NCBI GenBank assembly: GCA_947178105.1
Contig: CAMWXD010000005.1
Location: forward strand, 1 to 64,000
DNA from: an uncultured Eubacterium sp.
Lineage (GTDB): Bacteria > Bacillota > Clostridia > Lachnospirales > Lachnospiraceae
DNA: 64,000 nt
Direction: 5' to 3'
Shown: positions 15,296 through 24,155 of the stretch, piece after piece
Layout of the letters: the number at the start of each line of letters is the position of its first letter
How positions within the stretch are numbered: the stretch's first letter is position 1
The notes under the pieces: model-generated
Seen by the model: only the letters and a program-made list of their open reading frames with translations
Database searches by the model: none
What the model was told of the DNA's origin: nothing
Position numbers and translations under genes: made by a program

Positions 15296-17489
15296 TTACC
15301 CATACTGCAGAATGTCCTGCCAGCACCTCTTTTTTGTCCTGACGGCAAGGCGGATACTGATAAAGATACGCCTGGTAGTTCTCTGGAAGCACATAAGGCT
15401 CGCTGCGGTGGTTGACGATGACCATTCCGTTTTCGAACACCCCTGTCTCTATGCCCCGTTCGCAGATTCCGCTCGCCGGTATCAGGTATTTTCTTAAAAT
15501 ATCCTTTACAAGCGTTGTCTTTGACTGGATCAGCGGATACATTTCCTTGTTGCCCTGCCCATATGGTACATGCGGGATATTTTTTGCCGCATAGGACGCT
15601 CCGATTTGTATTCCAAACGAATATACCGCTCCGCGCCAGTCTGCTGCGCCTTTCTTTGGTTCTTCATTTTTGCCGGCAAGCTCTGCGGCCTGCTCCGCAA
15701 GTATGTCTTTTGCATATTCTGCCACACAGCAGCCCCCGCCGTCAATATAATCTGCGACAGATTTTCCGCCATAATACCTGCAAAACGACTCGCCCTGCGG
15801 AATAATTGTCTTTCCGTACTGATACGGCATTTTCTCACATGCTTCTCCTGCAATGCCAAAGCAGGCCGCTGCAAGCAAGTCCCCAGGCCCATGGATCAGG
15901 ACGCCGCCTGCACGCACCCATTCTCGGATACGTTTTTCCGCCTGCGGATGCTCTGCTGCGCTGTAACAGTCGTTTGCCGGGACAATCAAAACCCGATACT
16001 CCAAAAGCGCGTTTTCTATAATCTGATGCGTACTGATCACGTCCGCCTGATACCCCAGGTCACAGCAAAGCTCATACCAGCCGAGCAGGTCCAGGCGCCG
16101 GATTTTATTGTTTCCTGTCTCAAACGGCTCTAACAGCGCCATCTCTGACGGAAACAGCAGTGCGATTTCTTTTTTCCGCGCCCCTTTGCGCTGTGGGATC
16201 ACCTGCGCGCACCAGCGGTTTCCAAGCGCCAGTGAATCCAGAAAGCTTGGTTCCATCCGGTTTAGCACTCCGCCGTCGTCCAGCCCGTTGATGCCGTAGC
16301 ATGTATAGCCGTCCATCCCGCACGCTGTCATCGTGCCGATCATTTCCGCCGGTGTCAGAAAGGCATACAGGTCGTTGTAGATAAACCTTCCCCAGTAAAT
16401 GCCCCCGATCAACTGCCTTCCTGCATTCATCACCCGCATCATGCTGTGCTGGCACGATACGACATATGCATTCGGATACCCGTCAGGCGTGACCGGAACC
16501 GTAATAAAATGACAGCAGTCTACAAAAGGCGCCAGCGCATACAGATCGATGCCGCGCGCCGCCGTATCCCACAGGTCGCTGAATTCATTGTCCGCGTCCG
16601 CCTGCGTGCGCCCGTAAATATTCAGAAAATAGCCCCACTGGGACAAATCCGGGCAAAGATACAGCTCAGGGTTCTTTTCTTTTAACAGCGCCTGCATTTC
16701 CTGGAAATACAGCTCCAGCTCCCGCGCCTTCCAAAACGCCTGGTCACGCCAGCGGAAAAACTGCGGCGTCTGCTTTTTTACATCCTCCTCGGTCAGAAAT
16801 CCCACGCCGTATTTTAGTGCATACCAGTATTCCTCCGGCTCCAGCTTCGCAAAATCTTCCACAGATGTCCCATAGGCATGATTCAGCTTTGCAATATCGC
16901 CGCCGTACAGTGTACGCAAAAACTCCTGGTAGCGCTGTATGCCTTCCCGGTCAAAGCTTGGCGCCACGACCGGGTCCCACATACTGCATACAGGAATCAC
17001 TTCCTGTCCCGGAGACTGCGGCGGAGCGGCTATACACCGCTCACACCCTTTTCCATACATCTCCATAATCCGCTCGACATGCTCTTTCATCGACAGCCTT
17101 GCCTTCGGCGACCAGTATTTATACCATTTTCCCGGCGTACCGTCGGCATGTACCGTCTCTTCTCCATAGATCGGCGGACTGAAGCGGATATGCGGATACA
17201 GGTTATCTCCATTTAGATACAGAAGCAGGAAATTATATCCGAGCCTATGCGCACGCGCGGATTTTCCCATATACTCCTGCATCTTTACATACTGGCTGCA
17301 CGCGCCCGTATCATACCGCTCTTTAAAGTCCTCCCAAGCCTTCGTGTCGAACATCACACTGTTAAATCCAAGCTCTTTGATAAACTGCATTGCCTCGTCA
17401 ACAAACGCTTCATCCTCATAAGCCGGATTGTAGAAATTGCCGAAAATAACATTGATATACGGCTTGTGATCTGTCTTGCTGATCAACAT
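15282..17489 (-). CDS. GH42-like glycoside hydrolase of unknown specificity
   Basis: A 735-residue cytoplasmic protein with the layout of the GH42 group: a TIM barrel (about 1-420), a Rossmann-like trimerisation domain (about 450-600, VLIVPANDCYSAAEHPQ and GGVLIHGPGDLL), and a C-terminal sandwich. Similarity to typical beta-galactosidases looks weak by eye, so another specificity such as beta-mannosidase (the GH164 family has this architecture) is possible. The ATG at 17487-17489 has GGAGG six bases upstream; an ATG two codons earlier abuts the ribosome site. The last four residues and the stop are encoded by the end of the 15139-15295 element. Place in the operon implies a role on N-glycan fragments. 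Confidence 0.75.
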   Translation of the reverse strand: MLISKTDHKPYINVIFGNFYNPAYEDEAFVDEAMQFIKELGFNSVMFDTKAWEDFKERYDTGACSQYVKMQEYMGKSARAHRLGYNFLLLYLNGDNLYPHIRFSPPIYGEETVHADGTPGKWYKYWSPKARLSMKEHVERIMEMYGKGCERCIAAPPQSPGQEVIPVCSMWDPVVAPSFDREGIQRYQEFLRTLYGGDIAKLNHAYGTSVEDFAKLEPEEYWYALKYGVGFLTEEDVKKQTPQFFRWRDQAFWKARELELYFQEMQALLKEKNPELYLCPDLSQWGYFLNIYGRTQADADNEFSDLWDTAARGIDLYALAPFVDCCHFITVPVTPDGYPNAYVVSCQHSMMRVMNAGRQLIGGIYWGRFIYNDLYAFLTPAEMIGTMTACGMDGYTCYGINGLDDGGVLNRMEPSFLDSLALGNRWCAQVIPQRKGARKKEIALLFPSEMALLEPFETGNNKIRRLDLLGWYELCCDLGYQADVISTHQIIENALLEYRVLIVPANDCYSAAEHPQAEKRIREWVRAGGVLIHGPGDLLAAACFGIAGEACEKMPYQYGKTIIPQGESFCRYYGGKSVADYIDGGGCCVAEYAKDILAEQAAELAGKNEEPKKGAADWRGAVYSFGIQIGASYAAKNIPHVPYGQGNKEMYPLIQSKTTLVKDILRKYLIPASGICERGIETGVFENGMVIVNHRSEPYVLPENYQAYLYQYPPCRQDKKEVLAGHSAVWVRHCK

Positions 17490-17510
17490 ATACATCCTCC
17501 CAGAGTTTTG

Positions 17511-18491
17511 CTACTCCATATATTCCATCAGCCGGTCGACGGTTGTAAACGCCAGCCCAGTCACTGTATCCGCGCATCCATAATAAATCGCGATTCTGCC
17601 AGTCGCCGCATCGGTAAGCGCCGCACATGGAAAGACAACATTCGGCACGTCTCCGACGCATTCATACAGCTCATGCGGCCCGAGAATATATTTTTTCGTC
17701 CTTTTTTTGACTTTCCACGGCTCCTCCAGATCCAGCAGCGCGCAGCCCATCCGGTAGACAAACCCATTGCACGTATTGATCACGCCATGATAAATGAGCA
17801 GCCAGCCCTCGTCTGTCTCGATCGGGACACTTCCTGCCCCGATCTTCGTACTCTGCCATGCAGATTCATCGCTCTTGATCGTCCCCATCACATACCGATG
17901 GCATCCCCAATATTTCAAATCCGGGCTTTCACTCAGGAAAATATCTCCAAACGGCGTATGTCCGTTGTCACTCGGACGGCTCAGCATATAATACTTGCCG
18001 TTAATTTTTCTTGGAAACAGCACGCCGTTGCGGTTAAACGGCAAAAATGCATTTTCCAACTGGGTATACGTCTGAAAATCATACGTATATGCCATGCCAA
18101 TCGTCGGATAGCCATGATAGCCGTTGCACCAGGTCACATAATACCTGTCCTCGATCCAGCACACCCGCGGGTCATAACGGTAATACCGCTTTGCTACTTC
18201 CGGATGCGCCCCTTCCAGTACAATCGGCTTGCCTGAAATATCCCAATGAATGCCGTCTTTGCTGAATCCTGTAAAAATATCCATACTGATGGATTTGCTG
18301 TCGCAGCGAAATACGCCCGCATACCCATCGCCAAACGGCACAACCGCACTGTTAAAAATACTGTTGGAAGTTTTTGTTGCAAACCTTTCTATAATCGGAT
18401 TTGCCCCGTAGCGCCACACCGGCAGCACTTCCACGCCTTTCGGCTCCTGCCACGGAATTCCCGGCAAATCTGCACCTATAATTTTCGCCAT
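17511..18491 (-). CDS. GH130 beta-1,4-mannosyl-N-acetylglucosamine phosphorylase, probable
   Basis: A 326-residue five-bladed beta-propeller enzyme of family GH130. The blade repeats show [30 protein letters not shown] and [10 protein letters not shown]107 in YDPRV is the expected general acid. GH130 enzymes of this length that sit with GH85/GH38 split Man-beta-1,4-GlcNAc with phosphate to mannose-1-phosphate and GlcNAc. A related mannosyl-glucose activity cannot be excluded from sequence alone. No signal peptide. It lies 22 bases after the gene for the solute-binding protein and 21 bases before the GH42-like gene, within the operon. Confidence 0.88.
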   Translation of the reverse strand: MAKIIGADLPGIPWQEPKGVEVLPVWRYGANPIIERFATKTSNSIFNSAVVPFGDGYAGVFRCDSKSISMDIFTGFSKDGIHWDISGKPIVLEGAHPEVAKRYYRYDPRVCWIEDRYYVTWCNGYHGYPTIGMAYTYDFQTYTQLENAFLPFNRNGVLFPRKINGKYYMLSRPSDNGHTPFGDIFLSESPDLKYWGCHRYVMGTIKSDESAWQSTKIGAGSVPIETDEGWLLIYHGVINTCNGFVYRMGCALLDLEEPWKVKKRTKKYILGPHELYECVGDVPNVVFPCAALTDAATGRIAIYYGCADTVTGLAFTTVDRLMEYME

Positions 18492-18512
18492 ACTATCATT
18501 CCCTGTCTTTTA

Positions 18513-20006
18513 TTATTTATTTGCCATAAATGCATCTACCTGTTTCTGCGCTTCATCCAGAATATCCTGGAAGCCTGCCGCCATCAGATCTTCTTTGATC
18601 TTCGGCACACAGACTGCCGGATCCTGCACGCCCGTCATAACCTCGCTCTTATAACGCAGCCAAATCTCGCTGCAATTTGCAATCTGGTCATATACTTCTG
18701 TCGTATCAAAGGTAAAACCAAGCATAACGGAATTTACTGCACCGTCCATCAGCTCTTTGATTTCTGCAAACTGGTTGTATTCATCCTTGTCTTCCTGTGT
18801 TACAGTAAAGTAGCTGCCGTTTGTATATCCTGGTATATCCCAGACCTGCTCCAGCTTGTGCACCTTGCCGTCCTCGGTATATTCAAAGTTCACGCCTTCT
18901 TCCCCGTAATAGAACATATCACGCAGCTTTGTATCGGTATTGACAAGGTTTAAAAGCTGCAAACATTTTTCCGGGTACTTGCTGTTTGTAGAGATCATAT
19001 TGATCGAGCCGCGCACGCTGTCATTGGAAAGGATCGTATCTCCTACCTTCTGCACTGCGACATCCTTGCCCATCTGCGGGCCCCAGGAAGTGTAAGCAGC
19101 CGATTCCCAGCCCTGTCCGATTCTCCACATATTGTAGACGCGTGCCTCGGACAATGTAGCAGCATCCGGGTTAATCAGCCCTTTCTGGTTCCAATCATAG
19201 ACCGTCTCCAATGCCTTGTAAACATCTGGCTGCTCCAGCGTAAAGCACACTTTTGCATCCTGGTCGTCATATCTGACACCGAGCACCTGCATCCCTGCGC
19301 CAAGCTGATCATATGGGTCAAAAATAAAGTAAATACCGTCGTTCTTGGAATAGAACGGATAATCGTTTTTATCCGCCTTTAACTGTTCAAATACAGGCGT
19401 CAGCGATTCCACTTCGGTAAGCGCCGCAAGATCCAGGTTATATTCTTCTACCAGCTCTTTATCCCAGATCGCATAATTGGAGATCGCGATATCCTTGTAT
19501 GTCGGCACGCCGTAGATCCTGTCGTTGACCCGCATTGCCGTCCAGCATTCTTCCGGCATCATCTCGTTTAATTCCGGCATATTCTCCTCGATCAAGTCTG
19601 TAATGTCACAGTACGCTCCCAGGTTGATATCCGAAATATAGTTGCCGCCATGCCCGAAAATAATGTCATACGGTTCATTCGTGCTGATAATAACGTTTCT
19701 GCGGCTGTCCCAGTCTGCCCAGCTTACAACCTCTACTTCCAGGTTGACGCCGACCTTATCTGCGATATATTCATTGACTTTCGGCATCCAGGTATCATAA
19801 TTTGACGGCATACCATTGCCGATCAATACCCATTTTAAGTCTACCAATTCCCCGCTGCCTGCTGCATCAGAGGAGCCCTCTGTATTCTCGCCATTGTCCG
19901 AAGACACCTGTTTGTCTCCGCTATCTGAGCTGCCTCCGCAGCCAGCCAGTGCCGAAACTGCCATAACCGCCGCGATGCCTGCTGCCAGTAATTTTTTAAA
20001 CCTCAT
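18513..20006 (-). CDS. ABC sugar transporter, solute-binding lipoprotein
   Basis: A 497-residue lipoprotein with signal sequence and lipobox ending LAGC (C22), a Ser/Asp-rich tether (23-55) and a bacterial extracellular solute-binding fold. Its size and the permease types beside it fit the LplA/YtcQ group, which takes large oligosaccharides. In this operon the ligand is most likely the mannose-rich oligosaccharide released by GH85. AAGGAGG precedes the ATG. It follows the two permease genes in the same direction. Confidence 0.9.
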   Translation of the reverse strand: MRFKKLLAAGIAAVMAVSALAGCGGSSDSGDKQVSSDNGENTEGSSDAAGSGELVDLKWVLIGNGMPSNYDTWMPKVNEYIADKVGVNLEVEVVSWADWDSRRNVIISTNEPYDIIFGHGGNYISDINLGAYCDITDLIEENMPELNEMMPEECWTAMRVNDRIYGVPTYKDIAISNYAIWDKELVEEYNLDLAALTEVESLTPVFEQLKADKNDYPFYSKNDGIYFIFDPYDQLGAGMQVLGVRYDDQDAKVCFTLEQPDVYKALETVYDWNQKGLINPDAATLSEARVYNMWRIGQGWESAAYTSWGPQMGKDVAVQKVGDTILSNDSVRGSINMISTNSKYPEKCLQLLNLVNTDTKLRDMFYYGEEGVNFEYTEDGKVHKLEQVWDIPGYTNGSYFTVTQEDKDEYNQFAEIKELMDGAVNSVMLGFTFDTTEVYDQIANCSEIWLRYKSEVMTGVQDPAVCVPKIKEDLMAAGFQDILDEAQKQVDAFMANK

Positions 20007-20064
20007 TTTCTTTTCCTCCTTGCTTTTCCCTTTTTTATGTCTGCAACTTTTCTCTTTATGCTCT

Positions 20065-20991
20065 TTACTCTTTTACCGAACCAATCGTTAATCCAGAGAT
20101 AAAGTATTTCTGGAAGAACGGATACGATAATGCAATCGGCACAATAATTACGATCGCTATCGCCATACGTACGCTTTCCGTCGGCATGGACGCCTTGTAC
20201 TCCTGCATGGACAGGCCGCCGTAAGGATTGTTTGCCATATACTCAATCCCTTTTTGCACATTGTTCAAAAGGGACTGTAACGTTTGCAGCCGCTTGTCGT
20301 CCAAGTACAGGGAAGCCTGGAACCAGTCGTTCCAATACCCAAATGCGGCAAACATTCCGATCGTCGCCATCACCGGTTTTGAGATCGGCAGGACGATCTG
20401 CGCCCAGATACGAAACTGCCCGGCTCCGTCGATCTTTGCTGATTCCACAATCGCATCCGGCACCGTCGTACGGAAAAACGTCCTACAGATCGTGACGCTG
20501 AACGAGGAACAAGCCAGCGGAAAGATCAGCGCCCAGATCGTATCACGCAGCCCTAAAATATTGTTGACCACGACATAGCTGGAAAGCATACCGCCGTTGA
20601 AAATCATCGGGATAAAGATAATCCATGTATAGATCCCTTTTAACTTAAAGTTCTTTCTCGAAACTACATATCCCATTGTCGTCACCAGCGCAATCGTAAT
20701 AAACGTACCGATGACAGTTACAATGATAGACATAAATACCGCACGGAAAATCATTGCCCGCTCATTCCATAAAAACTGATATGCGGCTGCTGAAAACTCC
20801 GCCGGAATGATCTGGTATCCGCCGGAACGCAGCGCCTCTTCGCTTGTTATGGATATCGAAAAGACAAACAGCAGCGGAAAGATACAGGTCAGCCCCAATA
20901 CCAGGAATATAATGTTAAACAGTATATTGGTAGACGGTTTGATCTGGTTGATCCCTGACGAGCTTTCCAGGTCTTTATTTTTATTTCTCAC
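20065..20991 (-). CDS. ABC sugar transporter permease (LplC/YtcP type)
   Basis: A 308-residue inner-membrane protein with six predicted helices and the EAA-loop signature at about 200-220 (VESAKIDGAGQFRIWAQIVLP). The start is a GTG (20989-20991) with GGAGG ten bases upstream. With the permease at 21013-21987 it should form the membrane channel of a CUT1-type importer. No ATPase gene is present in the operon, so a shared MsmX-like ATPase encoded elsewhere is expected. Confidence 0.9.
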   Translation of the reverse strand: MRNKNKDLESSSGINQIKPSTNILFNIIFLVLGLTCIFPLLFVFSISITSEEALRSGGYQIIPAEFSAAAYQFLWNERAMIFRAVFMSIIVTVIGTFITIALVTTMGYVVSRKNFKLKGIYTWIIFIPMIFNGGMLSSYVVVNNILGLRDTIWALIFPLACSSFSVTICRTFFRTTVPDAIVESAKIDGAGQFRIWAQIVLPISKPVMATIGMFAAFGYWNDWFQASLYLDDKRLQTLQSLLNNVQKGIEYMANNPYGGLSMQEYKASMPTESVRMAIAIVIIVPIALSYPFFQKYFISGLTIGSVKE

Positions 20992-21012
20992 GTTGTGTGC
21001 ACCTCCCTCAGA

Positions 21013-21987
21013 TTAAATCAGGCTGTTTTCTTCATCGATCTTTCTGACAACCCAGTTCGCCAGCAGGATCGTAGCGCAGCTACAGATCGCCTGGAAGAAA
21101 GACGCTGCTGCCGTCCGCCCGATCGGCGTTCCCGGTGTCTTGATCGCCATGTAGATAAACGTATCAAACGTCGATACCGTCGAATACAGAGACTGCGGAA
21201 TCCCGCCTGTTACCTGATAGAACAGCCCGAAGTCCGAATTGAAGATCTTGCCGCAGTCCAAAATCAGCATCATGATAAATACTGGCTTAATGGAAGGAAG
21301 CGTAATATGTACTGTCTGCTGCCACTTCGTCGCGCCGTCCATCACTGCCGCTTCATACATCGACTGGTCAATGCCCGTAATGCTCGCAAGGTAAAGCACC
21401 ATGCCGTAGCCCATGCCCTTCCATGTATTTAACAGTACAAGGATAAACGGCCAATACTTTGCCTCCTGGTACCACATCACCGGATCTGCGCCTAACGACC
21501 TTAAAATCCCGTTCAAATAGCCTCGTTCCGGTGTCAGGATCGCATACACGAAATATGTAACGACTACCCATGACATAAAATACGGCAGGAACATCATCGT
21601 CTGATAGACCTTCGACCCTCTCTTATTGCGCATGTTGCTTAGCATCAGGGCGCCGCCCACCGCTACGCTGGCACTGATGATAATAAACGCGATGTTGTAA
21701 AGCACCGTGTTTCTCAGCAGCATAGAAAACGCATTGGACGAGAAGAAAAACGAGAAATTGCCGAACCCCGCCCATTCGCTGTGCAGCAGGTTGTAAATAA
21801 AACCATGCCCGCCCGGCTGCAATTTGTACACTTTAAATGCAATAATAATACCAAACATCGGCAGATAAGCAAATATTGCATACCATAGCAGCGTAGGCAG
21901 CGACAGCAGAAACAATTCCGTGTCATCTCTGGTCCAGCGTTTTTTCGGCGCTTTCCCTTTCCCATGAAGCATTTTGTCTGTCTTCAT
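21013..21987 (-). CDS. ABC sugar transporter permease (LplB type)
   Basis: A 324-residue membrane protein with six predicted helices and EAA-loop residues MYEAAVMDGATKWQQTVHITLP near 225-245. It is the first gene of the N-glycan operon; the start follows AAGGAGG with ten bases of spacing and lies 27 bases from an operator-like palindrome. It pairs with the permease 21 bases downstream. Confidence 0.9.
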   Translation of the reverse strand: MKTDKMLHGKGKAPKKRWTRDDTELFLLSLPTLLWYAIFAYLPMFGIIIAFKVYKLQPGGHGFIYNLLHSEWAGFGNFSFFFSSNAFSMLLRNTVLYNIAFIIISASVAVGGALMLSNMRNKRGSKVYQTMMFLPYFMSWVVVTYFVYAILTPERGYLNGILRSLGADPVMWYQEAKYWPFILVLLNTWKGMGYGMVLYLASITGIDQSMYEAAVMDGATKWQQTVHITLPSIKPVFIMMLILDCGKIFNSDFGLFYQVTGGIPQSLYSTVSTFDTFIYMAIKTPGTPIGRTAAASFFQAICSCATILLANWVVRKIDEENSLI

Positions 21988-22013
21988 TTTGTTTTACCTC
22001 CTTGTTTATTTTT

Positions 22014-22051
22014 GTTAAGTTCACCTTAACATTTTAATAAACAAATGTCAA
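22014..22051 (-). promoter_or_regulatory. N-glycan operon promoter with overlapping palindromic operator
   Basis: On the minus strand TTGACA (22051-22046), a 17-bp spacer and TAAGGT (22028-22023) form a promoter for the operon. The palindrome GTTAAG-GTGAA-CTTAAC (22030-22014) covers the -10 and start region, an arrangement suited to repression. The divergent LacI protein is the obvious candidate ligand-binding regulator. The remaining part of the 334-bp gap is AT-rich without other clear signals apart from the lacI promoter. Confidence 0.6.
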
Positions 22052-22242
22052 CTATATACGTTACTTTCATCATTATATCTAATTATTCATAGTATTTTTA
22101 GTATAATTTTACCAATTATTTAGAATTTAGCAAAGCAACGCGTTAAAACACCACTTACAAAACACTTATCAAAAATAAACATCCTGTCGTTGTTACTGTA
22201 ACTGCTTCTCTGTTTGATTTTAACATTTGTAAACTTAAAATA

Positions 22243-22271
22243 TTGTAAATTGATCGGAAATATGTTATACT
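22243..22271 (+). promoter_or_regulatory. Promoter of the divergent LacI regulator
   Basis: TTGTAA (22243-22248), a 17-bp spacer and TATACT (22266-22271) with an extended TGT just before the -10, about 50 bases upstream of the start codon. Confidence 0.55.
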
Positions 22272-22321
22272 GGTCTAACATCAGCCACACGACACATTGA
22301 CTGTAATGATAGGAGCACCCC

Positions 22322-23416
22322 ATGGAAAAAATCACTATGCAGGACATTGCAGATGCTCTTGGCATCTCAAGAGTCACTGTCAGCAAAGCTTTCAATAATC
22401 AATCCGGCGTATCCGAATCGCTTCGTGATACGATCTTTCAAAAAGCCCGCGAGCTTGGCTATGCAAAGGTACCATATACAGCACTCCAAAAGCTGGAACA
22501 AACACAGGCAAGCGCACAGCAGCACACCTCACCGGCAAATACTGTGTCCTTAATCGTATCCAGGCCGGATTCCGCCGTATTCTGGACGAGCATCATCCAC
22601 CGTATGGCACAGGAGCTTGCCTGCTATAACATCAACCTGATGTATACCTATGTGCCTTCGGCATATACCCCGGATTTCAGCCTGCCGCCGATCTTGAAAG
22701 CCAAAAACAGCATGATCGCAGGCTGCGTAATATTAAATGTATACGATTCCACGATCCTCAGTATGGTCAATGAGCTTTCCGTCCCAAAGGTCTTTCTTGA
22801 TACCGTCCCCTCCCTATACAGGCAGCAGCTAAACGGCGACCTGCTTTTGATCGAAGGCTACCGGACAGAATATGACATCACAGAGTCCTTAGTCCAGAGC
22901 GGGCACACACGAATCGGCTTTCTTGGAGATATCTATTATGCCCAGACCAACCTGGAACGCTACCGCGGCTACTGCGCCTGTATGCAGGCTCACCGGCTGG
23001 AGATCGATGCAAAATACTGCCTGACAGGAAGCATCGGCATTTTTTCCTACGGAAAAGAACTGCAAGATTTTCTAAGCAGCCTGGACGACTGGCCGACCGC
23101 ATTTGTCTGTGTCAGCGACTTTATGGCGCATTTTGTAAAGCAGTATATGGACGAAAACCCGCAGTACGTACCATACCCGGTTGAACTGACCGGATTTGAC
23201 AATTCGGATGAATATACAAACGTCGCAGGGACGATCACCACGGCAAACGTCCCTACAAGCCTGCTTGGAAAACGGCTGGCATTGCAGCTATTGTTCCGCA
23301 CGCAGCACCCGGACGCACCGTATGAGCTGACCTTTGTACGCCCTACCATTGTCCCTGTTTTTCCGTACAGGAAGTTTCCTGACATCCGAAAAAAGGAGAT
23401 ACCAAAAAACCGTTAA
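22322..23416 (+). CDS. LacI-family regulator, probable N-glycan operon repressor
   Basis: A 364-residue regulator with an N-terminal LacI helix-turn-helix (residues 3-50, MQDIADALGISRVTVSKAF) and a periplasmic-binding-protein-like effector domain (about 75-350). It is divergent from the N-glycan operon and shares its 334-bp control region. By position it should sense a mannose-containing intermediate and control the permease promoter. AGGAG precedes the ATG by seven bases. Effector identity is not visible. Confidence 0.87.
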   Translation: MEKITMQDIADALGISRVTVSKAFNNQSGVSESLRDTIFQKARELGYAKVPYTALQKLEQTQASAQQHTSPANTVSLIVSRPDSAVFWTSIIHRMAQELACYNINLMYTYVPSAYTPDFSLPPILKAKNSMIAGCVILNVYDSTILSMVNELSVPKVFLDTVPSLYRQQLNGDLLLIEGYRTEYDITESLVQSGHTRIGFLGDIYYAQTNLERYRGYCACMQAHRLEIDAKYCLTGSIGIFSYGKELQDFLSSLDDWPTAFVCVSDFMAHFVKQYMDENPQYVPYPVELTGFDNSDEYTNVAGTITTANVPTSLLGKRLALQLLFRTQHPDAPYELTFVRPTIVPVFPYRKFPDIRKKEIPKNR

Positions 23417-23452
23417 ACCAACCGCCTTACACAATACGAAAGGAGCACCGCG

Positions 23453-23851
23453 ATGAATTACGAAACTGAAAAAGATTATATCCTAAGGCTTATCAAGGAA
23501 GTGGTAAGGACACTCATAAGCCTTATACTCGGCAGAAAATACGACCCGCAGGAACCGGCGCCGGAAATCAGGTACGGCTTAGCCAGCAGTGATTATGAAC
23601 CGATCCGGGACATGGTAGACTGCGGAAAAGTAAACGAGGCAGAAAACCTCCTGCTGGACGGAATCGATTATAAAGATCAGAAATCCTTGGCAAAGCTGAT
23701 CTATTTTTATGAGTATGCAAGCCAGAAAACCGAAGCATTTTTACAGCAGCATAACTACTCGATGGCAGAAGTGCTGGAAGGGCTGAAAATGCTGGCTGAG
23801 CATCTCGGGTATCAAAATGTGATTTCGATGATGGACATTTATGAACATTAA
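23453..23851 (+). CDS. Conserved hypothetical protein, DUF6483-like
   Basis: A 132-residue soluble protein that begins MNYETEKDYILRLIKEVVRT and continues as helical, with a TPR-like feel (MVDCGKVNEAENLLLDGIDY). I believe it belongs to the DUF6483 group of small clostridial proteins, but this rests on memory of the N-terminal pattern. AAAGGAG precedes the ATG. It follows the LacI gene by 36 bases and may be co-transcribed with it. No function can be given. Confidence 0.7.
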   Translation: MNYETEKDYILRLIKEVVRTLISLILGRKYDPQEPAPEIRYGLASSDYEPIRDMVDCGKVNEAENLLLDGIDYKDQKSLAKLIYFYEYASQKTEAFLQQHNYSMAEVLEGLKMLAEHLGYQNVISMMDIYEH

Positions 23852-23860
23852 GATTTTGGA

Positions 23861-23906
23861 CAAATACCGCCTTCTGCAAAGTTTCCTTTGCAAAAGGCGG
23901 TATTTG
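23861..23906 (+). terminator. Hairpin after the DUF6483-like gene
   Basis: CAAATACCGCCTT (23861-23873) pairs with AAGGCGGTATTTG (23894-23906), and the inner part TGCAAAG/CTTTGCA extends the stem. No T tract follows, so termination is likely but not certain. Confidence 0.55.
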
Positions 23907-23909
23907 CAG

Positions 23910-23947
23910 GAACAAAAAAACCTCTCAATGATCTGCTCATTGAGAGG
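23910..23947 (-). terminator. Terminator of tRNA-Gln
   Basis: On the minus strand the perfect stem CCTCTCAATGA/TCATTGAGAGG (23947-23921) is followed by seven T residues, ten bases after the tRNA. Confidence 0.9.
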
Positions 23948-23956
23948 TTACTGTAA

Positions 23957-24028
23957 CTGGCCCACAAGGATTCGAACCTTGAAATGACGGAGTCAGAGTC
24001 CGTTGCCTTACCATTTGGCGATGGGCCA
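23957..24028 (-). tRNA. tRNA-Gln (anticodon CTG)
   Basis: The minus strand folds into a full cloverleaf: acceptor TGGCCCA paired with TGGGCCA, discriminator G, anticodon stem ACGGA/TCCGT around the seven-base loop CTCTGAC (anticodon CTG, reading CAG), and T arm with GGTTCGAATCC. The 3' CCA is not encoded. A G73 discriminator and a weak first acceptor pair are usual for tRNA-Gln. It has its own promoter and terminator. Confidence 0.95.
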
Positions 24029-24067
24029 TTATCATGTCGTTTGCTCTGTTCGCTCCCGACATGATGT

Positions 24068-24096
24068 ATTATATAACGCCTTCCAGAAAAATGCAA
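24068..24096 (-). promoter_or_regulatory. Promoter of tRNA-Gln
   Basis: Minus-strand TTGCAT (24096-24091), 17-bp spacer, TATAAT (24073-24068). Between it and the tRNA the leader can fold a hairpin (CATGTCG with CGACATG, 24062-24033 region). Confidence 0.75.
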
Positions 24097-24155
24097 GTAC
24101 TTTTTTTATTTTTTTGAAATTTTTTTATTTTAATGTTCTGTTTCCTTCTACGCCT

